Origin: Hygrophila difformis
Lineage: Eukaryota; Streptophyta; Magnoliopsida; Lamiales; Acanthaceae
DNA length: 64,000 nucleotides
Direction: 5' to 3'
Assembly (NCBI GenBank): GCA_030278955.1
Contig: JAOANR010000012.1
Coordinates: 23,367,977 to 23,431,976, forward strand
The position numbers and the translations under genes are program-made. Positions 44,001-54,270 of the stretch are shown piece by piece. Each line of letters opens with the position of its first letter. Position 1 is the first letter of the stretch. The notes beneath the pieces are model-generated. The model searched no databases and had not been told where the DNA came from. It saw only the letters and a list, made by a program, of their open reading frames with translations.

Positions 44001-45161
44001 GCTTTGATGGTATTGCAGTATTTCAGCCCGAAAGCATCCATCTCCATCTAGAAGCGCACAAAATCCATCCTGTTCTCTTCGATCAGTGACTCAACAATTG
44101 GTTTGGCCTCTTGTTGCACAAAAGACATATCGCGGGTAAATTCGACTTGGAAGTATTCTTCAGCCTCGGCCTGAGTCAGCAGTCGGGTTTGCTGTCGATT
44201 CATTCCTAGCACCTTCCAGGATGTATTCTGAATAAATCCAGTGATTTGGTCTCTGAGCACATTGAGTTGAGCTAATCCCTGCGGTCTATGCTCAGCGAGG
44301 TGAGTCGGCCTGTATACATCTTCCAAGAAAATTGTGTCAAAATAATCCTTCTCTGGTAGCACAAGGTCTTTATCCAAGACGGATTCTGTAATGTCCTTCC
44401 TGCCTGTGCCCCATAGTGTCATCAAGGCATGCCACTGCTCCCTAAATTCCTCAGTTAAGTCTATCATAGTCTTAACTATTGGGGCCTGGTTTTCCTTTTC
44501 TGATGCCATGGCTTTCTTTATGGCACTGTTCAGGTTGTGACTCACTTCTCTGTGCCTTTTTCTCGCTTGTTGTGTTAGCCATCTCTGCTCCTGTACTCCT
44601 TTGTTTTCCAACAAGCTGGGGTTGTATAGAAACGGTAAGGCCTTGTGCATCATGAAGATTCCATGACACACTAGATGACTGAGGTTGGGTGCTTTCTCTG
44701 TGAACTGCCTCCTAACTCTTTCATCCACTTTGTTGGGCACCATTATAATGTCAAACTCCATGCAGGCAGGATCTATTGTCTTTGAGTGCTGGTGCCTCTC
44801 CCATCGGGCCATGAATTCATTGAATCTCCTTAGGATTCTTTCAGTGTGCACTTCTTCTGGAAATTTCATGTCATCTGCAGATGCATCCATTTGCTTCTCC
44901 CAGAACCTCGACAGATAATAGTAAAAGTCCCGTTGGAATCCCAACTCCTTAAAATTCCATTCCTCAGGCTTGATATGCTTATCCCATCCTTTTGGCAGTC
45001 TGAAGTTCACTTCGGTTTTACTCACGATTGCCAATTTAAAAGTTGATTCAAGAGCCTGTCGGTGGTCATTAATTTTCTTGCGGAATTGTGAGCCTTCTAG
45101 GATCCGTTGGTCCTGTGTGCAAGGGGGCAATCCTGCCCGTGACTCAATTACTAACTTTTCC
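41091..45161 (-). pseudogene. Accessory gene of element B, exon 2
   Basis: The sense exon starts at the acceptor CATATTTTTCAG/GG (45162/45161) and spans about 1350 codons. Open frames: 45161-44048, 44047-43580, 43803-43360, 43393-42986, 42976-42590, 42565-42383, 42337-41504 and 41678-41091. Breaks include TAG at 44048-44050 where A has a Leu codon, a TAA at 42590, and several frameshifts. The N-terminal region (FWEKQMDAS, ACMEFDIIMVP, FLYNPSLLENKG) is followed by a Lys/Glu-rich stretch, the plant transposon-like domain (ELTREFYCNINVARRTTWV; CYPNLIRRICTAQGVDM), a Pro/Gln-rich region and a charged coiled coil. No membrane segments. Exon 1 lies at 46699-46745. Confidence 0.87.
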
Positions 45162-46698
45162 CTGAAAAATATGAGAGTATTAAATCCAGTTTTTATAATT
45201 TTTGCAAGAGTCATTTAAATCGAAAATCAACATCCTCACATTTAGAGCTTTGCTCTGAATGTGAGGTTATTAAATTTCCGACTTAAATTTTATTGTAAAG
45301 CAGAGGTAAATTTTTTTTTTCTTTTTACAAATTTTGAGATTTTAAGAAAGATAAAATTATTCTTAGAACTTAGGAGTCATTGGGCTCCCAAATATTTTTG
45401 AATGGACTATTGAGTCCAAATGATAAAATAAAATGGTCATTGGATCAAAAATATTTTTAATGGGCCATTGGGCCCAAAAATCTTTGATTTTTCCATTTTT
45501 AAACAATCCCAGAGCGATTGTTGAAAGTGCAATGGAAAATGGGTGGAATGGAATGGATTGCGAATCGAGGAATGCGAAAATGGAGCGTGGCGGCTCGGAT
45601 CTGCTCGAATGGGACTGCTATGGAACGAGATGGACAACCCACAACATTCTCTCAAACCAACAAAACTATTTTTAATTTTTAATAAAGGTTGACTTATTTT
45701 ATTAAATAAAAGTGGGATTTTATGGGTCCCATTGTTGGATTTTAAAAGTAGTAGCAGTCCACATGAGGAAAAAGACTGCTACTTTATCACACTACTTGTG
45801 CTCCATTGGGAGCAAAACCAAGTGGGTCAACCAAAATCCTACCAACTATTTTGTCATTTTCTAAAACCCCTTTTCTGAAAAGATTTTGCAGTATGTTGTT
45901 TGTGTGTGCAGCTTTGCCAAAACAAAACATACACCAACTTTTTGCATTTTCAGGCATACCGAGACAGACATACCAAATAAAACTACCAATTTAATGCTCC
46001 TTACAGCATCACAGTGGCATGCAAAACATATAGCAAGAATACCGACAACATGCTCTTGAGTTTCAAAGATGCAGATTCAACCCTCTTAACATAGAGATCA
46101 AACATGCTTTCAGACTTCAGATTCACCAACAACATATTTGAAATTCTAAAATTCCCCACATGCTCAATGGTTTAAGAATCTAACTATACTAACATGCTTC
46201 TCAGTTAAGGGAGAATACCACAGAGATTCAATAACACCAAGATATACCATGAATAACTAAATGCTCATCAGTTTTAACTTGAACAGGGGATTTATGACAA
46301 GAATCGAAGCAAAAACAAGAAGAATCTTCCCGAGAACCCTCGAACTCGAAAACTTAACAAAGGTGGGACATCAACCCTAGTTATCTACGCCTGCTACCCT
46401 AGCCTAGAACACCAAAGATCAAGATAGCAAACACATTACCCACAAGAACTGTTCTTCCTCACCCTCCAAATCGACAAAACTCCCATCACAACCACAACTC
46501 AACATTCAGTCATCAACACTCATTTACAGAAATCCAACAATGCCCACTTCATAAAATCCCTAGAATCGAACTAAAGCACGCGAAACAGACCATAAGAACA
46601 TCTATTTACAATATCTCGCAAAACAGAAACAAAAATCCCCAAATTTGGGAAAAACAGGAGGCACTGGTTGCGCGAACCGGAGGGGGGTAGACGCTTAC
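45162..46698 (-). other. Predicted intron of the element B accessory gene
   Basis: The donor CCTG/GTAAGCG at 46699/46698 and acceptor TTTTTCAG/GG at 45162/45161 join exon 1 and exon 2 exactly in frame. The sequence is AT-rich and 1.54 kb long, and is collinear with the intron remnant in A and the predicted intron in C. Confidence 0.75.
45234..45266. repeat. Polypurine-tract hairpin in element B intron
   Basis: CCTCACATTTAGAGC, loop TTT, GCTCTGAATGTGAGG: 15-bp arms with one mismatch, about 75 nt before the acceptor. The left arm overlaps an internal copy of the polypurine tract. Confidence 0.8.
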
Positions 46699-46745
46699 CA
46701 GGGTTTCTCGGCCTTAGAAGATGAAGGAGGCGAAGAAGAGGCCAT
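46699..46745 (-). CDS. Accessory gene of element B, exon 1
   Basis: The ATG at 46745 (gcgcaaATGGcc) opens 15 codons (MASSSPPSSSKAEKP) plus two bases, ending at the GTAAGCG donor. Spliced to exon 2 it continues in the accessory frame. A TATAAATA lies 150 bp upstream. The exon is too short to be called as a gene by length, but the matching signals and phase make it credible. Element C has a first exon of the same phase in the same place. Confidence 0.75.
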
Positions 46746-46894
46746 TTGCGCGATTTGGAAAAATTTCGACAGAGTTTCCCCTTGGTTTTGAGTGGAAAAA
46801 TGTTGTGCGAACTCTGCGTTCGTCGAAAGAGAAGGGTTCGGGAGTGAGAGTTCGAAAATGTGAAGTGTGGGAATGAGGAGGGAGACGAAGGGGT

Positions 46895-46902
46895 TATTTA
46901 TA
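46895..46902 (-). promoter_or_regulatory. Internal TATA box, element B accessory gene
   Basis: The sense strand reads TATAAATA between the motif array (46920-47227) and exon 1, with a C/T-rich leader after it. It marks an internal promoter separate from the LTR. Confidence 0.75.
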
Positions 46903-46919
46903 ACAAGGGGGAAAAAGAC

Positions 46920-47227
46920 TACGGCGCTAAACTTAACTTACGGCGCTATCCTAGCGCCGTAAGCCTTGTTCAGCGTCGTAGATAGGAAATAAGGGGAAAA
47001 AGGGGTGCTACGGCACTATTCTATTGCTACGACGCTATCCTAGGATAGCGCCGTAGTAATGAGATAGCGTCGTAAGGCGGTGGAGGGATAAGGAAGCACT
47101 ACGGCGCTGTACCTTCAGTACGACGCTATCCTAGAATAGCGTCGTTCTAAAGGACTGCATCGTAGGGGGGTATACATAAAGGAGAGGGAAATGCCCTACG
47201 GCTATCGTAGGTGGGAATAGCGTCGTA
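46920..47227 (-). repeat. Internal motif array of element B (4 units)
   Basis: Four units of TACGGCGCTA and TACGACGCTATCC with their inverses. The second unit contains a 28-bp near-palindrome at about 47027-47054. The array ends less than 20 bp from the TATA box. It repeats the LTR array grammar inside the element. Confidence 0.85.
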
Positions 47228-47759
47228 GCTGAGAGCGGGTTTAAGCTATACTTCAATTTTGAAATTTTTCAAAATTAATGCGGACTGGGCCCGAGTAGAT
47301 GAAATTGGGCCTCAGTTGGTTTTATTTGTTTTGGACTTAAGAGTTTTTAGTCCAAGACATTTTTATATTGTACTATCCTAATAATTTAACTTGCATAAAA
47401 TAGGTTGGATTAATTCCATTTGTTTGCAAAAATTATTTCGGATTTTAAATTGCTTTAATTTCCGAAATCATTTTCTTAAATTCATGGACTTAATCCAATC
47501 GGGAACCTGGTTTTCTGCTTTATTTTTCTGCTCCTTCTTTTTGGTGGTTCGGAATTTCTTGCAAGACAAATAAATACCCAATAGGTTAGGTTTTCTCCTC
47601 AAATCAACATCCTCACATTTAGAGTCTTAGCACTCTAAATGTTTAATTAATTTGAGGGTACTTCTCTGTTCTGCAATAAATAAACAGACTACACTAACTA
47701 GCTGCGAGTAATCAGGAGTGTAATTCTCTTAATAAACGACGCTGCATCCTCCCCGACAA
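47228..47759 (-). other. Leader of element B between primer site and internal array
   Basis: It contains a polypurine-tract-like copy with inverted repeat (47615-47642). This part matches the sequence just behind the gag-pol stop of element C (60270-60540), showing where gag-pol is missing. No ORF is supported. Confidence 0.65.
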
Positions 47760-47777
47760 CGGCGCCATGAAACTTTT
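47760..47777 (-). promoter_or_regulatory. Primer binding site of element B, tRNA-Asp
   Basis: The sense strand reads TGGCGCCGTTGTCGGGGA, adjacent to the LTR. It has one mismatch to the Athila/tRNA-Asp site at 19312-19329. Confidence 0.88.
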
Positions 47778-50492
47778 GACAATTTCCACACACGAGTATT
47801 TCTAAAATATCCCAAGTTAAATTTATTAAAAGAAAAGAGTTATGATTCATGGGAAAGGGGTTTAAGGATATAGTTCACTTTTTATTACTCATGAGGGGAA
47901 ACTTTGAGTTCAAACGGTGTTATGGACCTCCCTGGCATGAAACTTTTGACAGCTTCCTGCCTTGAAGATCCTTGCAATGAAACTTTTGACAAGTTCCCAC
48001 TGCATGAGTATTTTCTGAAAAATCATAGTTCAGATTTCAATTTTTATTTAATGAAAACCACTTTATGAGGATGGAGTTGGGATTAGGGATATATTTATAG
48101 GTTGTCACGTTTTTATTACTCGTGTTAAGAAACTGTGGCCCGAAAGCGCACGGTGTCAAAAATTGCAATATTTATAGTAAGTACCGGATCGTTCACTGGA
48201 GGATGTGCGATGGAAGCAGGGCCCACGTCGTTTACTAAGATTTTCCACTCGGTTACTCGATTCATGTTTGTGTTTTGACTATCAACTACTTGACATAATT
48301 TAAACTAAGCTATGAAAGCAATAATATAAAGCAGCTAAAATTATTCTAGAAAGCGAATTCAATTCAATCTAAGAAAACAATAAAATTATTCTAAGAAAGC
48401 GATTAAAACTAAAACTATTCTAAGAAAACAGATTTAAAGTGAGACAGAAGGGATAGGAAGAAAAATAATAAAAATTGGACAAGATTCAGATGAAACACAA
48501 TTAAACTTCCATTTTGTTACACAGATCTTAGTTTTGGATAATCCTTTCAGTTAGCTGACTCTCATGCTTTCTGTACTATGTTCCCTTTAACAGACAGGTA
48601 CTTACAGTAAGAATTTACATGCTCTTAAGACAACAAAATCTAAGATACCACAAACTTATAACTCCCCTTGCAATGCCTTGCAAGAGTATGTTAGCCATCT
48701 GTGGTAGACAAGCAACACCTGACAAATCATTAGTTGAAGTGTCAAGTACTGTTATCATTCTCCCATGTCACACCCTAAGATTCTAATCGAGCCTGAACTA
48801 TTCCTTAACTATCAGTCCTAGTAGCAGTTACACAACTCTCAATACAACCAAGTGACCTCTAACGAAAGCATTTAAAAGAAAGCGATAAAGAAAGCATTTA
48901 AAATCCTATCACTCGGAGGTTTTTGAAAGTTTGACCCAGGTAGTAAAAGACAGCCCCCAGTCAGAATGACCGAGTGTGGATCAAGAATTCCCTAATCTTG
49001 GTGTAATACTCGCAGTGTTCACTTCCCTTCGGGTGGTTATGAGATACAAACTAATGAAACGAATTAATAAATTAGTTCGTTCCGGATGCACTCACTCAGG
49101 ACTCGAAAATAGGCTTTGGCAGAAGAGGATAGCAGTTGAAAGAATACTCAACCCTATCTTAGAAAATAACCAAGGCCCATATGCTGTTCCTCTAGCATTA
49201 TTCATCACACCTGATCTGAGTCCAAGTGGTCTCTGATTCAGTGCCATGTTTAATACAAGATTTCCAACACACAGCAATTTTGGAAAATAATTGATTTGAA
49301 AACCGTTCCCTAAACAGGTACTAGACTCTAAATTTAAAACACAGATCCTTTCAGTCTAGGTGAGATCTAATTGCTGACTCAGCTTCTAATTTCCCAAAAT
49401 CAACCCCCAGTCGGATATGAATTAGTCATAGCTGAGGAATCTATCCCTTACTCAGATCCGGATTTTATAAATGAATTTTTGTTGGAAATTTATTGTGAGA
49501 CATCTGATTAAAATCATGACTTCTATGTCCAAGGGAAGGATCCCAAAATAATTATGACCACAATTTTACATAATAATATCATGCATAAATTTATAAAGAA
49601 GTGTAAAATTAAATAACCCAAAATATAAGGCGGGTTTAGACAGAAGTTGATACACAGAGATGAAATAGCCGGAGATGAGAAGAATTTTGGCTAAAAAGAT
49701 GACAAAATAATTAGAGTTTATTGGATTGCAGTTATCTGTGGTCCAGTTCCCTAATTATTAAGGTGAGATGATTTTAGGCAGCAGAAGGCCTCAAACGACA
49801 GTGATCGCTATCATCAAGACTTCCACTACCTGTGAAATGAGAGAAAGACCTACATGTTTTCTCACTGTAATACTATTCAAACAATGTTGATCGACACCGT
49901 TTGATAATATTATAGCTCAAAATTCGGGTTTGAAATTAAGATGAATAAATGGAAACTGTATCTGGATAGGAGTCAGCTGAGCAGCTATTATAATCCCGGA
50001 TGGACGAACCGCCAAGGCTTCCACCGACCACTATCCGGACCATGCAAAATAACATCTAATAATTAATATACATACCACGAGCTAGTTTATCCGTGTGGGA
50101 ATACCCGCCAACATTAGTCTGTCATATCTCTTACTAGCTGTTTCACACAACACAGATAAAGACAAAATAAATAAAAGATAATATTTTTGGGTCTTCTTGT
50201 ATGAGAGACATTGGTTTCTCATCCAAGGTTATGGAAATAAATCCATAATTACTCTCTATGTCTAAATAATCGCTCATTCCATAATTAATTAATTAATTAC
50301 AGTCCGGATTATATACTTAGATCATTAGAGTTTAATTTTGTAGAAAAATCTTTTAATGGAGAATTGAACAAATTTCTTTTTATCAAATTAATCATGGGTT
50401 GAAATCATTGGATTTCAACCTCAAAATATTAATACAAAGGTTCAATTAATTAGGGGAAATGGAGAAATGGAAAATTTGGCAGAAATGCCAAT

Positions 50493-50825
50493 TACGACGC
50501 TAGACAGATTTGACGACGCTATCCTTAGATAGCGTCGTAGGTATAGCGTCGTAAGGTGAATTTTTAGAAATGTTGATAAAATTGGAGGGTACGGCGCTAT
50601 ACACTTAATGGCGACGCTATCCTAGGATAGCGTCGTAGGTGGGTTTTGTAAAACATAAAGTATTTTGGGGACCTACGACTCTAAACAAAAATTAAGACGC
50701 TATCCGTGGATAGCGTCGTTGGTCTAGCGCCGTAGGACAAATTTTGTTAAGTCTGGACAACTACGGCGCTAAACCTCACCTACGACGCTACACTAGGTTA
50801 GCGCCGTAGGGCGGTTAGCGTCGTA
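50493..50825 (-). repeat. Motif array 1, element B right LTR
   Basis: Four units, near-identical to 37843-38190, with one short deletion. Confidence 0.85.
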
Positions 50826-51476
50826 GCTAGCCCAGAAAATTTGTTGTTGTTCGGGTGATGCAATCTATGCGATTGCAAACCCTATTATCAAGTTTATAGT
50901 TCAATTCATGCAAGAAAAGAGGCAAAAGAAAGTAATGACAGTAATGAAGATGAACTAAAATGTAAAGGAAACTTAAATAAAAAGAGAGGATAAAGCACAA
51001 ATGAACCATAAACCCAAGTGAGGGTTTTTCAACCAACAAATCATGCATGAGACCCCGAAAAACAAGAGAAAAACACAAACCCACATAAAACAATAAAACT
51101 ACATGACCGAGTGGTCATAAAACCAAAAATAAAGCAATAAATCCATGGACTCATGTCCATTTCATGATTTTGGGACTCTTTTTGTGATTAACTTCCCATT
51201 TTATAAGCAATGGCTTGATAATACCCAACACTTGGGTACTTCAAACCTTGGTAAAAGTTCAACAAAGCTGGAAATAATGTAAACAGTGGCTAGCTAACGT
51301 TGCAAACTCTAATAAGATCACTAATCTGTATAATAAAAATCTAATCTAAGACATAAATATAAATAATACAAAAAAAAAAGACCTAACTACCTAACTAACC
51401 TACACACCACTCAAGAACACCAAGTTGTCTCCAAGTTCGAATGTTGTGAAGTGACTGATCATGGGAGTCAACTGGT

Positions 51477-51486
51477 CCTTATATAG
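51477..51486 (-). promoter_or_regulatory. TATA box, element B right LTR
   Basis: The sense strand reads CTATATAAGG, downstream of array 2. This LTR would drive the genomic transcript. Confidence 0.7.
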
Positions 51487-51544
51487 GTGGGAAACCCTAG
51501 GCCCATGGGCCCCCAGGCCTTGAAATTTGAATTCTGGCAAGGCT

Positions 51545-51811
51545 TACGACGCTATAGATGGCTTGCGGCGCTATCCTTCTACGGCGCTATAGGTTTAGCG
51601 TCGCAGTCTTCCACTTCGAAGACTCTCTCTGTCTCTCAGTGAACAGCCTACGGCGCTATCCATCTTTTACGGCGCTATACTCGACTACGGCGCTATCCAT
51701 GCTTAGCGCCGTCCACCCTTCTTTGGACGTCAACTTCAATTTCCTCCTACGGCGCTAGACCAAGCTACGACGCTATACATGCTTAGCGCCGTAGTTGTGT
51801 CTAGCGTCGTA
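51545..51811 (-). repeat. Motif array 2, element B right LTR
   Basis: Same as 38907-39173, upstream of the TATA box. Confidence 0.8.
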
Positions 51812-52099
51812 ATATCCTGAAAAATTCAACTTTTTGTGGGTTTTCATTTCTTTTCCCATCTTTCCATTTCCTTTTTCTTTTTCTTTTCTTTTTCTCATGT
51901 TTTTGGATTTTTCTCACATAAATATGTAATAAAATTATATATTTATGTATTTTTCATACCAGCTTAATATTTTTACAGTTATGCATAAATCAGTCCAATT
52001 CAACTGCTTTCTTATTTAATATAAGACCGGAATGCGATCAAATGCCCGTTTCAGACACGGAAATGGATTGAAAATAATGGTCATTTCTGGCCATTATCA

Positions 52100-54076
52100 A
52101 CGGTCCCTTCTCCGGGAAATGAAGTAACCCGTAGTCTGTTTATTAATTACTGTTTGTTATTTTGCATGGTTTGGATAATAATTAACGAGGTCAGGCGAAC
52201 GGTCCTTTCACCAGGAAATGAAGTAGTCACTCAGTTAAATACTGTCCAAATACAGTTTTATTTTCTTTATCTTAATTTCCAAACCCAAATTCTAATCTGT
52301 AATATGAGTCAGCTAATATCTGTCAATATCAGCTAATGAGCATTACAGAGAGGAAACATGTAGGTTTTTATCTGAATTCACAGACAGTAGAGGCCCAACT
52401 GGCAGCGACACTACCATTATAGGGTTTCTGCTCTCTAAATTCACCCCATCCGAGTAATTGGGAAATTGGATAGCAGAAGTTTTGCAGTCCACCCAATTAT
52501 TCTGCCACCTCTTTTATTCTCATGACTACTTCATATCTGTGTCCCACATTCTGTCTAGACCCACCATTATATTTTGGGTCAATTTATTTTACACTTCCTT
52601 ATAAATGTATGCATGATAATACTATGTAGATATTGTGGTCATAATTATTTTGGGATTCTTCCCTTGGACATAGAAGTATTGATTTAAATCAGATGTTTCA
52701 CAATAAATTTTCAACAAAAATTCATTTATAAAATCCAGATCTAAGTAAGGGATAAATTCCACAGTTATTGCTAATTCACATTCGACTGGGGGTTAATTTT
52801 GGAAAATTTAGAAGTAGAGTCAGCGATTAGGTCTCACCTAGACTGAAGGGATCTGTGTTTTAATTGAGAGTCTAGTACCTGTTTAGGGAATGATTTTTAA
52901 AGATCTTTTATTTTCCAAAATTGTTGTGTTGGGAATCTAGTTTTAACTATCACACCGAGATGGGATCCACTTGGATTCAAATACAGTGTGATAGGTAATT
53001 CTAGAGGAACAATGCATAGGCCTTGGTTATTTTCTAAGATAGGGTTGAGTTCCTTTCAACTGCTATCCTCTTCTGCCAAAGCCTATTTTTGAGTCATGAG
53101 TGAGTGCATCCGATCCGAACTAATCTCTTAGTTTGTTTCATTAGTTTGTATCTCATAACCACCTGGAAGGAAGTGAACACTGCGAGCGGTTCACCGAGAT
53201 CTGGGAATTCTTGATCCACATCCGGTCATTCTGACTGGGAGCTTTCTTTTACTACCAGTACGAAGCTTTTGAAACTTCCGAGTGATAGGATTTTAAAATT
53301 TTTTCTTTACGGCTTTCTTTTAATCGCTTTCGTAGAGGTCACTCGGATGCGTCACTGGATCTTCTAACTGCTACTAGGATTGAGAGTTAAGGGATAGTTC
53401 AGGGCTTGATTCAGAATCTTTGGGCGTGACATGGGGGAATGATAGCAGTACTTGACATTTCAACTAATGATTTGTCAGGTGTTGCTTGTCCACCACAGAT
53501 GACTAACACACTCTTGCAAGGCATTGCAAGGGGAGTTATGAGTTTGTGGTATCTTAGATTTTGCTGTCTTAAAAGCATGTCAACCTCTACTGTAAGTACC
53601 TGTCTGTTAAAGGGAACATGGTATAGGAGCATGAGAGTTAGTTAACTGAAATGATTATCCCAAACAAAGATCTGTGTAACAAAATGGAAGTTTAACTATG
53701 CTTCATCTGAATCTTGTCCAATTTTCATTCTTTTCTCTCTGTCCCTTCTGTAAATCTACTTTCTAGTTAGCTTAGAATAATTTTAACAGCTTTCATAGTT
53801 TAGATTAAATTCAGTCATGTAGTTGTTAGTCCAACTCCATAACTGATTAGAGCAATACGAGTGGAAAATCTAGTAAAACGGTGTGGGACCTTCTTCTATC
53901 GCACATCCTCCAGTGAACGATCCGGTCTTACTATAAATTACTGCAATTTTTGACACCGTGCGCTTTCGGGCCACAGTTTTCTACATGAGTATATAAAAAT
54001 GTGACAACCTATAAATATATCACTAATCCCAACTCCATCTTCATAAATTGATTTCATTGAATAAAATCAAACCGGG

Positions 54077-54157
<81 letters not shown>

Positions 54158-54194
54158 AAAATACTCATATAGTGGGAAATTGTCAAAAGTTTCA
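52100..54194 (+). repeat. Element C 5-prime LTR, distal part
   Basis: It is the inverted homologue of 47978 to about 50105 of element B's LTR and of A's 23760-23579 and 1341-959. It ends AAAAGTTTCA at 54194. The sense-upstream half (promoter and motif arrays) is missing because element B begins at 52099. Confidence 0.88.
54077..54154. repeat. (ATT)n microsatellite
   Basis: About 26 uninterrupted ATT repeats inside element C's LTR. The homologous place in B's LTR (near 48030) has no such run. Confidence 0.95.
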
Positions 54195-54270
54195 TGGTTG
54201 CTCATAGATTAGCTTATACATATAAATATATCCTACTCACCGAATCAATTCTAACCTGGGGATTATACAG

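Larger units (their letters stand above)
36259..52099 (-). mobile_element. Element B: non-autonomous Athila-like element without gag-pol
   Basis: Left LTR 36259-39461 (truncated), polypurine tract 39462, internal region 39462-47777, tRNA-Asp primer site and full right LTR 47778-52099 (4.3 kb). The interior goes directly from leader to the accessory-gene cassette. The part corresponding to element C 54195 to about 60270, all of gag-pol, is absent. LTR copies are about 98-99 percent identical by eye, so the element moved relatively recently and presumably used proteins from a C-like relative. The right end abuts element C's LTR at ACGGT; the matching left duplication is lost. Confidence 0.85.
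47778..52099 (-). repeat. Element B right (5-prime) LTR, 4.3 kb
   Basis: It runs from TGAAACTTTTGACA at the primer site to CCATTATCA at the junction with element C. It contains arrays at 50493-50825 and 51545-51811 and a TATA box at 51477-51486. The terminal TGAAACTTTTGACA occurs three times (47778, 47938, 47978), indicating a tandem duplication of the LTR end. Confidence 0.9.
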
